A stretch of 64,000 bases of DNA from Asterias amurensis (lineage: Eukaryota; Echinodermata; Asteroidea; Forcipulatida; Asteriidae). The DNA is taken from assembly GCF_032118995.1 (NCBI RefSeq), contig NC_092665.1, positions 13,558,512 through 13,622,511 of the forward strand, read 5' to 3'. Shown here in pieces: positions 23,961 through 36,180 of this stretch; within the stretch, counting starts at the first letter, position 1; each line of letters opens with the position of its first letter. Under the pieces are notes generated by a model, which saw only the letters and a list, made by a program, of their open reading frames with translations, was not told the DNA's origin and searched no databases. Position numbers and translations under genes: made by a program.

Positions 23961-24334
23961 TAAGGCCGAGTAAAAAAAGAAACATGTTTAGTGTCCGGGT
24001 TTCTCAAAAAAGGAAGAAAGAAGGGCTTTTTATTTTTTAGTTTTTATTTCAAGATGGCCGCCATTCTTTGTTAAATTAATGTCAATTATGCATTGTTTTT
24101 TGTACTGCTGAAATACACAAAACATTAATAAAACAGTTTGGTCGAGGCATTCAGACAAGACAATCAGTTTTTGCTGAGATGATTTAAAATAACCCTATTT
24201 AAAAAAAAAAAAAAATCATAAAAAAAAGAAAAATGTTCATACAAAAATAAAATAAAAAATAAAATGAAAAAGGAGGCGGCCTGTAAAAAAGAAGCGGGCG
24301 GGACGCTAAACATAATTCTTTTTTTACTTGGCCT
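23961..24334. repeat. MITE with TAAGGCCGAGTAAAAAAA ends (between units A and B)
   Basis: Ends taaggccgagtaaaaaaa and tttttttacttggcctaa are inverted, with subterminal tttagtgtccgggt and ggacgctaaac. It is 374 bp. A second copy at 35213-36356 is broken up by two family 1 insertions. Confidence 0.7.
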
Positions 24335-24766
24335 AAATGATTATGAACGACATTCTAATACCCACAGATCTATAAAAACATCATTATGCAATTTGTTGCA
24401 ATTTCTGTATCCTACAAAAGTACCCAGGCCCGTAGAATTTATTAATTATAATCACTTTGACTAAAAGTACAGTATAACGTTTCTTGCCTATCATTTTATA
24501 CGGCACCGCGATAAAGACCATGTGAACATGTTGCCGATGTGGCAAGAAATTCCATGCCCCCTTTCCCGGAGATTTGCCCCCCTCCCCCGACCTGGGTACA
24601 AACTTCCTTTGATGGTGCCCTCCCTTTATTTGAAGCATCCACATCCAGTCCATGTTAATTTCCCATGGGGGACAGAATCTCTGGGGGACAGGATCCCACA
24701 TGACACCGGCCGGTCTTTATTGTTTACGGATCAGTCTAAAAACTTCCCTTTCTAAATCTTCAGCAG

Positions 24767-27324
24767 AGGGCGCCGGGAGCAACTTCAAGGCCGCGCAGGG
24801 AGGAGCACGGTCCGTCTTGGAGATTGAAAAACCCTGGTGTTTGTCTCAGGGTGATCTAGAGACTTGGTACAACGAGAACATACAACTTGGAACTGAGGAA
24901 TTCGCAAGGGAGTGTCAGTCAGCAATCAGCCGCGTGGTCAGATTTGTCCACAGCAATTGCTCTCTGGATATTCTGGAGTTTGATGTTGACAAAGTCGTAA
25001 AGGTTAGTCACAAAAAAATCCACCGTTCTCTGTGTAAATGCCGCATGTTCAGAACTGCGTAAAATATTAAGGAAATGTAAAGTCTGCTGACACCTAGCGT
25101 TCCAAAGTCTTCCAATGTCAAAGTGTTTTCACTCGTGGGCTGGATTTCACAAAGAATTAAGACTAGTCTTATCTCGAGTAAGGATGAATACTCGTCCTAA
25201 CTTTATAGGACTGTAGTCTCCTGTGACTAGTCCTAAAACTCTTTGTGTAATCGACTCCTGAATCTTTTAAAAAGTATGTACATTCAACCATTCTTGTGAT
25301 CTGTTCCACCATTCGCAGGGCGGATCGCTCGGAAAAGGCACTATGGTGAAAGACCTCTCTGACGTGGATCTGGTTGCGTTCGTCAACAAACCCTATGTGC
25401 AACCCATAGCAGAAATTGGGAAAGATGCGTATAAGGAAACTATAACAGGAATAAACTTCAACATAGCGTCCACTTTGGAGCTTAACCCGGACGTGAAAGA
25501 CATAAAACACGATGAGTACGTAGTGAAGTTTGAGATCGATGTCGGCAGTCGATGGATTGAAGTCGATCTTCTTCCCACAACTGACAATATTAAATCTCAT
25601 TCTTGTAAGTGAAATGAAAACACATGTAAAAGTTTAAGTTAATCTATCATCTAACATCTATAACAGTATTGAAATCAATTTAAAACTATTATGTCAACAA
25701 TAAATTTGTTTTCTTGTGGGACTCTCCCGTTTAAATTAACCTTCATAAATCAGCCTTCCATAAAATTAGCAGTGGTTAGTTTTTGTTTACGCTGTGTTCA
25801 TTTGTTTTCTTTAACTTTTGCTGCTTAGCTTATGAAGAAATGTTCCGGTATATGCTAAGCAAAGGGCACGGAACGAGGCAGTACTGTTCGCCTTCATTAG
25901 TTCATCGTCAGGTGCAGTTTGTTAAGGAACAACCCGGCAACGTGAAGGAGTTGATACGCCTGGTGAAGTATTGGGCGTCTAGATTCCTCCCTAAGTATCT
26001 CCAGAAGTCATACCCTCTGGAGTTGATCACCATCTACCTTTGGGAGAAGGCAGGTAGGCCCGAACGACGACTGAACAAAGCTCAGGGTTTGAGGAGCGTC
26101 TTGGAGGTTCTGACCAATCTGGAGGAGCTGTGCGCTTCTTGGCAGTACATGCACAAAGATGAGCACATCACACAAGCCATTATCAAGAAAGACAACATGG
26201 AAAGGTGAACTGACTCATTCTGTTTGACCGAGAGTAAGATTCAATGTTTGTGAGGCAAAACTTTTAACTTGCCACCACAAACATCAAACGGGGAACTTGG
26301 CACAGGCATCTGCAACTGCCGCAAAAGGAAAACCACTATTGTATCACAGCATTGTTTTTGGATAACAGTAAACATACAGCCCTCGAATACATACAATTAA
26401 AAACTTAAGAACTCTTCAACATCTTAGATATTGTATGAAACTGATTCACGCTTTAACTCTCTGACGTCTGAAAGAATGCAACAGAAACACATGAGACTAA
26501 TAGTTTAAGTCAGCTATTAACATTCTATATGCCATAATTATTGTGATCTGTACAAAAAGATACAATTTTTTCCTTCCGCTAGACCAATCGTTTTGGACCC
26601 GGCCAACCCCACGTTCAACGTTTGCTACATGTACCAGTGGAAGGATAAGATAACTGGGGATCCTTTTATGAAGGTAAGCAAATAAGGGTGTATACAGTAC
26701 TGCACCTAATATATGAGGTGTTATAGTAGGCAGTCACACCTTTAAAACTTCCGAGGTCTGAACTGACCCAAATTCCGGATCCACGGAGGCCTGGCCCATT
26801 TCTGGTTTAAAGAAGAAAAAAAAGAGATTTTAACTCAAATTCTGCGTGAGGTTAAAACATCTGTTTAAACAGATTCCGGGTCATCTGACCCAGACGGGTC
26901 AGGTCCCACGACACCCACCCGATCCCGATGGCATCCCGAAGTCCCAGAGAATTATGTTACCCGGAGATTTTGTCCCCCATGGGAAATTTATAATTATGGG
27001 CTAGAGTAGGATGATTCAAAACAGGGCGCTATCAGAAGAATTTTGTACGCAGTTGGGGCGGGGGCGGGGGCACAGAATCTCCGAGAACAGAATCCCCTGC
27101 CACACCGGAACTTTTTAGAGTTTCAATTTTTCAAAGAGACGGTGGTTTCCCAAATTAATGCTGGCTTATGAGAGCGTCATCAGAGCTCACTCGCGGATTC
27201 TGCTATTGGACTCATGCAGTGTTTTCAATTCTAACTCATGCAGGTGATAAAGGCAGCTGCCGAAAAGACCCTCCGGACCACCCTGCTCAGTGACGTCACT
27301 GCGTGGCCAAACTTGAGTGAGTAG
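24767..27324 (+). CDS. OAS-like: OAS unit B: 2'-5'-oligoadenylate synthase, catalytic residues intact; likely C-terminal half of the A-B gene
   Basis: Exons are 24767..25002, 25319..25604, 25829..26204, 26583..26673 and 27244..27324 (TAG stop). The signature GGSLGKGTMVKDLSDVDLV and the third Asp (IEVDLLPTTDN) are present. ELIRLVKYW, YPLELITIYLWEKAG and RPIVLDPANPTFNV match the OAS C-terminal domain. The first exon begins in phase 1 after cttcagcag, exactly like exon 2 of unit C. It therefore needs a coding exon upstream, yet the 1.1 kb before it shows no leader exon and no kB promoter module. The last exon of unit A supplies a phase-1 donor, and the junction codon would be GAG. Joined, A plus B give 694 aa, close to vertebrate two-unit OAS2. 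Alternatively B starts at an in-frame ATG at 24652 without that splice. Confidence 0.85.
25025..25259. repeat. Repeat relics in intron 1 of unit B
   Basis: 25025-25116 is a relic of the GGTGGCAGCAGAC palindromic family. 25139-25259 is a small inverted repeat with ends ggatttcacaaagaattaagactag and its inverse (ctagtcctaaaactctttgtg). Confidence 0.5.
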
Positions 27325-27760
27325 GGCGCCCTCAACCGAAGCAAAGAGCGGTATTTTTAGTAAAACATTGTGTACACATGCTATTAATTTTTCATGCTTG
27401 GGCTGCCCTTGCGAAAGAAGGGTAGACTACCTAAAGTGGCCTCATCTTTCCTGGAAAAATAAACGCAACCCGCACAAGGGGTGCTTTTTGTCGACCATGA
27501 CTGGAAACTAGTTTCTGACGTAAAGTTCACTGACCGAAACAGTTTTTGAGAGCTACTCGAAAATGGGTCGGTAATCGAAAACATGACGTAGGTACATCTC
27601 ATGAAATTGCATGTTCTTAAAATACACAGCCTTCACTATATTTTCAAGTAATGCAACTTTTACAGTCTTTGTAATTTCATCAACATTGTTTAATCAAGGG
27701 TATTTCATTTTAAAAAGAATTCCATTGAATATTTCCAAAAGTTTGTTTTAGAGTCAGCCA
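27325..27760 (+). other. 3' UTR and flank of unit B
   Basis: The segment just after the stop (gcgccctcaaccgaagcaaagagcg) is shared with the same place in units C and E, so it is inherited 3' UTR. An AATAAA at about 27458 is a possible poly(A) signal. Confidence 0.45.
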
Positions 27761-27924
27761 TCTTGCAAACCAAAGCCTAACCGACTCAATTAGCGTTTGG
27801 TCGGAACAGCCTCGCTCGTCACCGCGGTTCAACCGAACACGCGAAAACGCTAAACCGATGACCAAAGCTCAGCTCAGACATGTTTCTGGTTGAAACCCAC
27901 ATCACCAGTAAAAAAAAAAAATAG

Positions 27925-28490
27925 ACAGATCCCTGTCTTTATCTGCAAGGATAAAGACACAGGCACTTGCTTTTCGGAGCCAGTGATTTAATTGGCAACA
28001 TTAGTTTTACGTGCAGTGGGTAAACATGCATAGCAGTGAAGTAAAACTTGTAACCTTTCCATTTGTGTTTTGATTGGTCTTAGGTGGCAGTTTTATACAG
28101 CTGACCTTTTTCAACGTAAAATGCAAATAGGTGAAAGGATTATGGACGGAGATTGACCTAGGCTCGAGGCCACTCTCTGACGTAGGGTGCGTTCGTTTAG
28201 CTTCCCTGTGGGTCGACCCCGCAGTGCTCACTCGGGTGAGCCCCTGAGCTAATCGAACGATCACACTCGCCCTCTCGAGGTGACGGCATGCACCTCAGGT
28301 CACACTCAAGTGACCCACTCCACAAGCAGGGCACTGGGGGCTGACCCGGGTGAGCCCCGTCAAAGCTATTCGAACGTACCGGGGCAGACCGGGTCGACCC
28401 AGGGAAGCTAAACGAACGCACCCACTATTGAAGAGCATCGAAGTGTGACGTCAGATGTTCAGGCTAAGTAAATAAAGGGTTTGCGGATGT
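27925..28490. repeat. Duplicated spacer block 1 with CRE motif
   Basis: Starts with an imperfect hairpin (ctgtctttatctgcaagg then ataaagaca) and ends with gaagtgtgacgtcagatgtt. The same block recurs at about 30787-31016 and 43437-43775, with a partial copy at about 55477-55600. This copy is split by a MITE at 28185-28423. Confidence 0.6.
28185..28423. repeat. MITE with GGGTGCGTTCGTTTAGCTTC ends
   Basis: A 239-bp element with strong inverted ends and internal inverted arms (actcgggtgagcccc and its like). Related copies are at 55772-55922 and 56834-57065. Confidence 0.75.
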
Positions 28491-28852
28491 ACGTCACTCA
28501 AAATAGCGAGACAATCATGTGCCAGGCTTCCTTCTCATGATTGATTGTTAAAAGAGATATTACTAGTTGCCACGAGAAAGAACTTGAAGACGGCAAGTAA
28601 ACAAAACCGACAAGCCGAAATGACCAGACAAGCATACCTTGCTCAAAGTTTCGATTTAATTAAGACGGTTCAGATGTAATATTCTAATACACTCTATAGT
28701 CTTGACTCTAGACCTTCGTTTGTGTATTTGTTCGCCGTTAGAGGGCGAAACATCGACTGCATCGGAGGGACTGGGCAAGTCTTCTTATTTTTCAGTTCAA
28801 ACCAGCTTCGAGTCAGATATCTTCTTGAGTTCCGCGATATCGGCGACAACAT

Positions 28853-29224
28853 TTAAAGGCCCCGAACACTATTGGTTATTACTCAAAGAATAATTGTGAG
28901 CATAAAAACTTCATTTGAAACGAGCAATGGAGAACTATTGGTAGTACAAAACATTGTGTGAAACGGCTCCCTCAGAAGTAGCGCAGTTTTTAAAAAAGGG
29001 GTAAATTCTCACCTAAAAAGACTTCAGGACTAAAACTGTTTTACGCATCCAAAAGCACACAAATATTTTGATCAAGAAGGGTGTTTTTCCTTTATTATTC
29101 TCTGGCAAATTCGATGCCCATTGTGTCAAAATGTTTACAAATTTGTTATTTTGTGCGTGTGTTGGGATACACCAAGTAAGAATACTAATCTTTGACAGCT
29201 ACCAAAGGTGTCCAGTGCCTTTAA
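28853..29224. repeat. TTAA family 1 element, diverged
   Basis: TTAA on both sides, 372 bp. Ends are aaaggccccgaacactattg and the inverse of a ggcactggacacctttgg variant. It lacks the central GAGACCTCA hairpin of the other copies. Confidence 0.7.
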
Positions 29225-30786
29225 CAAAAATACATTACCAATCAATACTACTTAAAACTCTAGTTCCAAGTGACATTTGAGCGGAGCAGAATACTTGTTT
29301 ACTTTTCAAATTAATTATACGAAGTTATCAATATTTTAAACATCGGCATCAGGTTATGATATTAAGTAGGCCTATCCACACTTGTCAAATATATTCGGGA
29401 TATTCTTTAACAATGCATTGTGTTTTGGGAGTAAAAAATGTATAGTTAATATGCTACGGGGCGAGTTAATAACAGGAACTAATCGAAACATTTCCGAAAA
29501 CGTTACTTTTGGGCAACTCTCTTATAGGGTGTCCTTGTGCATGGTGAAAGCGTTGTCCAAAATATATTTTGCAGATGGTTAATTGGAACACTGTCTATAT
29601 TTACATAACTTATACTATTATTATTTTGCTGTTGTGTAACTTAACGAATATGCCTATAATATCAATAGAAGAAAACCTAGGAAACCATGATTAAACAGCC
29701 CTATTATTATGTCGAAGCAGCCTAACTAGAAAAGAAAAGAAAATCGAGAAAGGCAAGTTGAGATGAGCTGTTTTGCCATAAAAATGGGACGAAAGTGTAA
29801 AAAGAGGCAGAGATAGGACATAATAATATTCATATCCATCATGCTTTTGCAACGTTTAAATTTTTATTTTTTAACTTTGTTTAATTTGACTTTCATTTTG
29901 CCAGGGAAGGGATGAGTATGCCTAACACAAAGTGTGTTCACTTTGTTAAAACAAAACTTATTGGAGATGAAGCGCTAAGAGTTCAAGTCGGGTAACGTGC
30001 GGTGATGTTGACAATATATTGGTGACTAAAGGTACACTATGCTGAAAAAACTACGTCATTAATAACGTACCAAAATGGAATGCAGCCAGCAAAAAAAAAA
30101 AAAAAAAAAAGTATTACAAATGAGGTCAAAATTATATAGACATTAATTTGGATAATATGAGCATGTTATATTATGATAATGAGTAGGGTAGATGGCCTAA
30201 GCTTTCGATCCAAAACTTTCGATCCGGACTTTCTTTTTGATTAGCATATTATATAATTTAAATTTTAAAGTAATGAGCAAGTAAGTACATGTTACATGAT
30301 TTAATGAGGATTGAAGTAAGTATATACATGGTTTAGAACGTTTAGGCTATGTTTTATTAGGCCATTTATTTTTCACAACAACGGCTTGTGTGCTCCGGTT
30401 TCTGCACCGTCCGCGCCTCTTTGGGGTTTAGTGTGGCGTGTTATGGCCGAGCTGCCTTTTAGTTAACCGGACTTTTGTTGTTGCTAAACAGACTTTAATG
30501 AGCCCTGGCCTCCAAAGGGAATGTGGGTTTGTAGAAAATATTGTACTAATCCTTTGGGTAGAGTAATAAAACAATATTGGACTTATGTTTCACGTAAAGA
30601 GGTACATAACTATTGCTGACTCATAGTCTCGGCTCGGTAAGGTCGTCGCTGGTGGCTACAGCCTGTGTAGCAGGAGACCCCCCCCCAAATACTGCGAACT
30701 CTTTACAAACTTCTTCTGATAGATAGTGCCCTCTGTTGAGCCTCCAACCTCAGGGTGGGGGGGGGGGGGAACACAGAATCTCCAGG
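29225..30786. other. Intergenic between OAS units B and C, nothing coding recognised
   Basis: AT-rich. A poly-A run near 30093-30110 and G- and C-rich runs near 30680 and 30758. An inverted relic of the agagggcgctatcagaag segment lies near 30705-30745. Confidence 0.35.
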
Positions 30787-31016
30787 AGACAGGTAAGCAG
30801 GGCAACTGTCTTTCTCCGCTGGGATAAAGACAGGTACTTGCTTTTCCGAACTAGTGATTTCATTGGATACAACCACTTCATTGGATGAACGTGCAGTGAC
30901 GTATTTAAGCTTTGTAAGGTGATTACAATGGACGGGGATTTCCCCCGGCCAGAGACAACCCTCTGGCGTTATTCACGAGCCTCGAAGTGTGACGTCAGAT
31001 GTTCAGGCGAGGAGAC
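30787..31016. repeat. Duplicated spacer block 2 with CRE motif
   Basis: Shares ggataaagacagg, cacttgcttttccgaa-like and cgaagtgtgacgtcagatgt segments with the block at 27925-28490. The full palindromic CRE TGACGTCA is intact. Confidence 0.55.
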
Positions 31017-32339
31017 AGATTTCTGTCGCCACCCCCCCCCCCCCCGATGTAAGGCCACATAAAACAAAAATTGTCGATCGTACTTTATTTTGCGGATGGG
31101 GGAGGGATGGAGGTTTTTTTTGTTTTTTGTTAAAGTTTGGTTGACATGCCAAATATGAAATCAAGAATAAAGAAATCATCACAGTCACTATAAAACAGAG
31201 GGTTTGTGTGTTTTTGATGTTTTCAATAGTTTTGTCAAACAAATTTTACTCCTAAAATGACATTTTCTGTAAACTTCTTCAAACAACTAAGCACAGTGTA
31301 GCACAAGTAATTTGAAGAATTGTTCTTGCTTTGCCAACATAAATAAAAACCTTCTTTAAACATCTTTTCAAACCTGTACATTTTGAAAAAAATATCAGCT
31401 GAAAAATGTGGGTAGTAAAAGTATAAAGAGATATCCAGACATGGAAAACAAAAAATAAATAAAATAAAATGGGGCCGGGGGGTTTTGAACGGTCGGGCGG
31501 GGACGATCAACAATTTTTTTGGTTTTATGTGCCCCAATCTCACTGCAGTTATCACATCATCTCCGCATCGCAACACGCGTATGTAGGCCCTATTGTTTTA
31601 TGGCTTTAAAACATCAACAAGAACGTCTTGTACCAAGACTACCACGTTTGCTGCAGCCATTCTGATGCGTGTTTACAAGTTGATAATAAATGTTATCAAA
31701 ATTACACACTACATTGTACACACTGTAAATAAAATAACAAATAACATGTTTTATTTTTAGAAACAAACTTTAGACTAGTAAAAAAAAAAAAAAAAATGGG
31801 ATTTCGGAATCGCGAGATTAAAACTAAGTCTTTTACTCGTTTTGGGTCATTTTCCAAATGATTCAAGTAAACTCATTAACTAATGTGAGTTTTTTCCTTT
31901 TATCTATCTTTGTAATAATATCGTGCAAATAAACCGTGAAAGTAAGCATGAATTAAAAAAACAAAAATGTTTCAGCCTAAATCAGGTCCCAAGCTATTAA
32001 TCTTTAGGGCAAAACGTTCTTAGCGTGCTTTTTGTTGTTGCTAGCTACAATCCCGGCCAAATTGCTTGGGCCACTCTTTCTTGACGTTATATACAACAAT
32101 TCCCTGTGCACTTCCCATTCACATTCAAAACATTTGTCCCCCGCCCCCGCTCAATGTTGACTGTAACTCATAAGACAGTCGGCAATTGGAACCAACATTG
32201 ATAGGGGCAGGCGGGGGGTGGGGGGGGGGGGGCAACGAGATATGGCCGAGATTGTAGGTAGCAAAGAAAAAACGTCAATGACGTATTGCTAGTCCCAAGA
32301 TTATCGGCTGCCTTGTACTGATACTGTGATAGTAACGTT
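31017..32339. other. Intergenic, homopolymer-rich, nothing recognised
   Basis: Poly-C at about 31031-31044, poly-A near 31780 and poly-G near 32215-32232. No exon or known repeat identified. Confidence 0.35.
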
Positions 32340-32664
32340 GATAGAAAAGGTCAAAGGGCGGTACGATCTATTTCTCATCTGGGAAATTCCCAGAGATCAG
32401 TGGAAATTCCCCGTTGCTCATCCGGGCACTTCCGACGACTTTTGCCTGGTACGACGTTTTTATTTAACTTCATGGTGGTGGTGCGGAAACCAGGGAAGAC
32501 GAATTAATGTTCAGGGCGTTTATCGTTTTTGACAGTGACTAGTCGACTGCGGCCGGTTTTTACAACTTTACTTTGTCTCTTCGCCATGTTCAACATAATT
32601 ATGCTGCCGTTATGGTCGTAGGATTTTGAAGAATATGGTTCAACAGGATACCTCTTTGAAGTGT
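32340..32664 (+). promoter_or_regulatory. Promoter and non-coding first exon of OAS unit C, two NF-kB sites
   Basis: GGGAAATTCCC at 32381-32391 and GGAAATTCCCC at 32402-32412 are both strong kB sites. They are followed by gctcatccgggcacttccg, which includes an ETS-type CACTTCCG. A splice donor (gtgt|gtaagt) ends the exon at 32664. Layout and local sequence match the regions before units D and E. The matching acceptor is probably ttttttag at 36727-36728. The transcription start was not located. Confidence 0.6.
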
Positions 32665-33869
32665 GTAAGTAGAACTATAAGGAGAATAATTTGGAAATAA
32701 TAATAAAATAGTTATGTATGGACAAGCCTAAGAGAAATCCCTCGGCATTCGTATCGTCATACGTTATCGACCCTTATAATATGTTTTCGAACCCCAACTT
32801 TGATTTCCGTTTACCACAAGCTGCACCGGTGACAGAAGCTATGCAGTTTACTCACGGTCTGTATTTTCACCAGGCTTAATCATACTGAGGATAAATGTTC
32901 CTGTCGTTGGTTATGCTCAAACATTTATAAAATGATTGATTTTGGTACTAAATCACCAGTGCATTATTATGCCAACATTCAAATGAGTCAAAGAAACAAA
33001 ATTACTATCTGCTAGATTGAGTTTCATTCTGCTTTAGTCACTAGATGGATCACGTGAGGTGGTTACTATTTGGGATTGTATGTTAAGTAGTAATTGAATA
33101 ATATTTTTTATTTATTTTGCACGCCATACTAGCTTCTGAATATTCAATAATACCAACCAATGAAAGGTGTGAAAACATATGACGTTGCTCCAATGTCGTG
33201 CATGCATAAGCACTGTTAATGTCGGACTGTCTCTCGCAACGAAAACCAAAACTTTAAAAATTTCAACACATCATGAAGTGCACGTTATTATTAAAAAATT
33301 TGATAGATGATTTGAAAAAAAAACCCATTAGTTTTTGATTGTGAACAATTTTCCTGTTATCCTACTGAAAACACATGACACCAGGATAGTCATGGATAAG
33401 AAGTCCCTGGGTATAATACATCCAGACTCAATGTCCTATCGTCTAGGAAAGAACAAAAGCATGCCACTTTAAACCCTATATAGTTATACCTAAATGATGT
33501 CTTTAATTTGCTGCTTCTTATTGAACCATTGTCTACATCACACCTCATACTATAATTTTTGTAAACATGCATTATTAAACGACAGCATTGAAGTACTGAA
33601 TTGAATTGGTTCTACCAAGTATCGAAGTAGATAGAAGTAGAACTAGAAGTTACCCTGGCACTATTGTTGTGGCTCTTTATTAGACTGCATAACATTATTT
33701 AGACTGCATAACATTGATCAATGACTCAATAATCTGAAACTGGTGTTTCTTGTTTCTTTGCTCCATTCATTCTGTATCTAAACTCGTTCAACTGTAACAT
33801 TCTTCTCATATCATTCATTGTGACTGTGAAGCCACGCACTCTCACTCAAAAAAAGCAAATTTGTAGACC

Positions 33870-34105
33870 TGCCCCTGGTATGTGAGGGAGCCAAGAACAA
33901 AGGAATGAACTTTTAGTTTTAGTTGTGGAAGGAAAACTTGCACCAGATAATATTATTGTTCCATGAAAAACCCACACAGTCAGGTGTAGGGACTGAACTG
34001 AAAACCCAATCCACGTGTAGTGCCCCCGTCGTGATTCGAACCGGGGTCCTAGACTAGAGGTGGAAGGCGAGGAAAGATAGGCCTACGTACTACGCCAACC
34101 CGGCC
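33870..34105 (-). repeat. tRNA-derived SINE, minus strand
   Basis: On the minus strand it begins with the box A-like gtggccgggttggcgtagta, then a box B-like ggttcgaatc about 50 nt later. A body follows with attgggttttcagttcagtc and ctgtgtgggttttt. That body resembles the conserved central domain of widespread animal SINEs (MetaSINE type); the assignment is from memory. Lies in intron 1 of OAS unit C. Confidence 0.6.
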
Positions 34106-34570
34106 ACCCAACCACCTAGACTTGATTCAAGTCTTGTTCTCGTGCGAGAGGTCAATGCAGTTGTGAGAGTTTTCTGATGTTAGGCAATGGGATTGACCTT
34201 ATAAAATTACTCTCACGAGATTGGGACTTGAGTCAAGTCTACCAACCACCCGAGCACTCCACCTTGTCTTACACAAAACATAGATAGATTGTCTCTTTGG
34301 TTTTGACTGTTTGATTGCATCTTATGCCATACTAGCCCTTTGTTGCAGCCATCTTTAATTTCGCCCATTGATATCAATGTATGTTACCAAACTGAGGCTG
34401 GAAGAACAAAATAGTCTGGTTCCTATTTGCAAAATGATTATTATTATCCATTATCATTATTATCATTCATTTGGGTTATTCGATACGATGACCAAGTCGG
34501 GCGGGGACGATAAACAATTGTGTTATGTGGCCTTTTAGTATAATACGAAAGTGTAAGGCCGCCAGGAGAG

Positions 34571-34796
34571 TAGACTTGTTGACAAGTCGTTAAATCGGCC
34601 CCACGCGCTGAGATAGTGCTCCCCCGAGATCACTGCTTTCGCGCGAACTGATGGCTCCCCGATTTCGACTCCTCATTAATGAGGAGTCGATTGAGGAGTC
34701 GAAATCGGGGAGCCGTCAGTTCGCGCGAGAGCAGTGATCTCGCGAGAGCACTATCTCAGCGCGTGGGGCCGATTTAACGACTTGTCCACAAGTCTA
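34571..34796. mobile_element. 226-bp near-perfect palindromic element with 9-bp target duplication
   Basis: The arms run from TAGACTTGTTGACAAGTCG inward for about 100 bp with few mismatches. The direct repeat CCAGGAGAG flanks it exactly (34562-34570 and 34797-34805). A 9-bp duplication with long arms fits a Mutator-like (MULE) fold-back element. A relic end occurs at about 56016-56034. In intron 1 of unit C. Confidence 0.8.
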
Positions 34797-35325
34797 CCAG
34801 GAGAGCTATTGCCATACCATACACATGCGGTCTACACTTTTTATTTACTTGTTTATCATTTTTTATCTACCACCAGACGGTTGATTCCATTTGTCGATGA
34901 GATTGTAAATTATTTTGACACTGTTTTAAGTAAAACGGACTTCGGTCGGTCAATAAACAAGCCACGGCTGTACCTACCACTATTGTCACCAGCCGGCTTT
35001 ACTATACTTAGACTTGATTCAAGTCCCTTTATCGTGCGGGAGGTCCCTAAGCATATCCGCCGCCGTCAAATGTAGCTATTGTGCGGTCTCGGCGTGCGGA
35101 ACAGTTTGGGGAATGCAGAGCATCACAAAACAATAGCTTTCTGAGATTGGAACGGGAGCGGGACTTGAGTCAAGTCCATGCTATACCACGGGGGCAGACC
35201 CGTAACCCATAACTAGGCCGAGTAAAAAAAAACTTGTTTAGCGTCCGGGTTTCTTAAAACAAAGGGAAGGAGGAGGGGGCTTTATATTTTATATTTTCAA
35301 GAGGGCCGTCAATACAGACATTCTT

Positions 35326-35722
35326 TTAAAGGCAGTGGACACTATTGGTAATTACTCAAAATAATTATTAGCATAAAACTTTTCTTGGTGACGAGTAATG
35401 GGGAGAGGTTGATGGTATAAATCATTGTGAGAAACGGCTCCCTCTGAAGTGCCATAGTTTTCGAGAAAGAAGTAATTTTCCATGAATTTGATTTCGAGAC
35501 CTCAGATTTAGAACTTGAGGTCTCGAAATCAACCATCTATAAATAAAACGCACACAACTTCGTGTTACAAGGGTGTTTTTTCTGTCATTATTATCTCGCA
35601 AGTTCGATGACCGATTGAGCTCAAATTTTCACAGGTTTGCTATTTTATGTATATGTTGAGATACACCAACTGTGAAGGCTAGTCTTTGACAATTACCAAT
35701 AGTGTCCACTGCCGGCCTTTAA
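35326..35722. repeat. TTAA family 1 element nested in a MITE
   Basis: TTAA-flanked, 397 bp, with intact central hairpin and inverted ends. The right end has a small ggcc insertion before ctttaa. Confidence 0.85.
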
Positions 35723-35810
35723 AAAATTCAAGTATATATCCATTGTTATTTCGCAAAAAAAAAGGTGGACAAGACATTAAACAAAAAGTGACTGCCCGAC
35801 GCAACACTTT

Positions 35811-36180
35811 TTAAAGCCCAAAGACCAGTCTTCTCACTTAATGTATCTCAACATAATTGTATGCATAAAATGACAAACCTGTAAAAAGTTGAGCTCAATT
35901 GGTCGTCGAAGTTGCGAGATAATAATGAAAGAAAAAACACCCTTGTCACACGAAGTTGTGTGCTTTCAGATGCTTGATTTCGAGACCTGGAAATCTAATT
36001 ATGAGGTCCCTAAATAAAATTTGTGGAAAATAACTTCTTTCTCGAAAACTACGTCACTTCAGAGAGAGCCGTTTCTTACAATGTTTTATACTATCAACCT
36101 CTCCCCATTACTCGTTACAAAGTAAGGTTTGATGCTAATAATTATTTCGAGTAATTACCAATAGTGTCCAATGCCTTTCA
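35811..36180. repeat. TTAA family 1 element, left end truncated, nested
   Basis: Starts within the family at aaagaccagtcttctcactt, lacking the left terminal repeat. The right end is ccaatagtgtccaatgcctt. Confidence 0.75.

Noticed and set aside
24652-24766. In-frame ATG upstream of OAS unit B as the true start
   Set aside because: The added peptide has no counterpart in other units, and the strong phase-1 acceptor at 24767 matches unit C exon 2. Kept only as an alternative.
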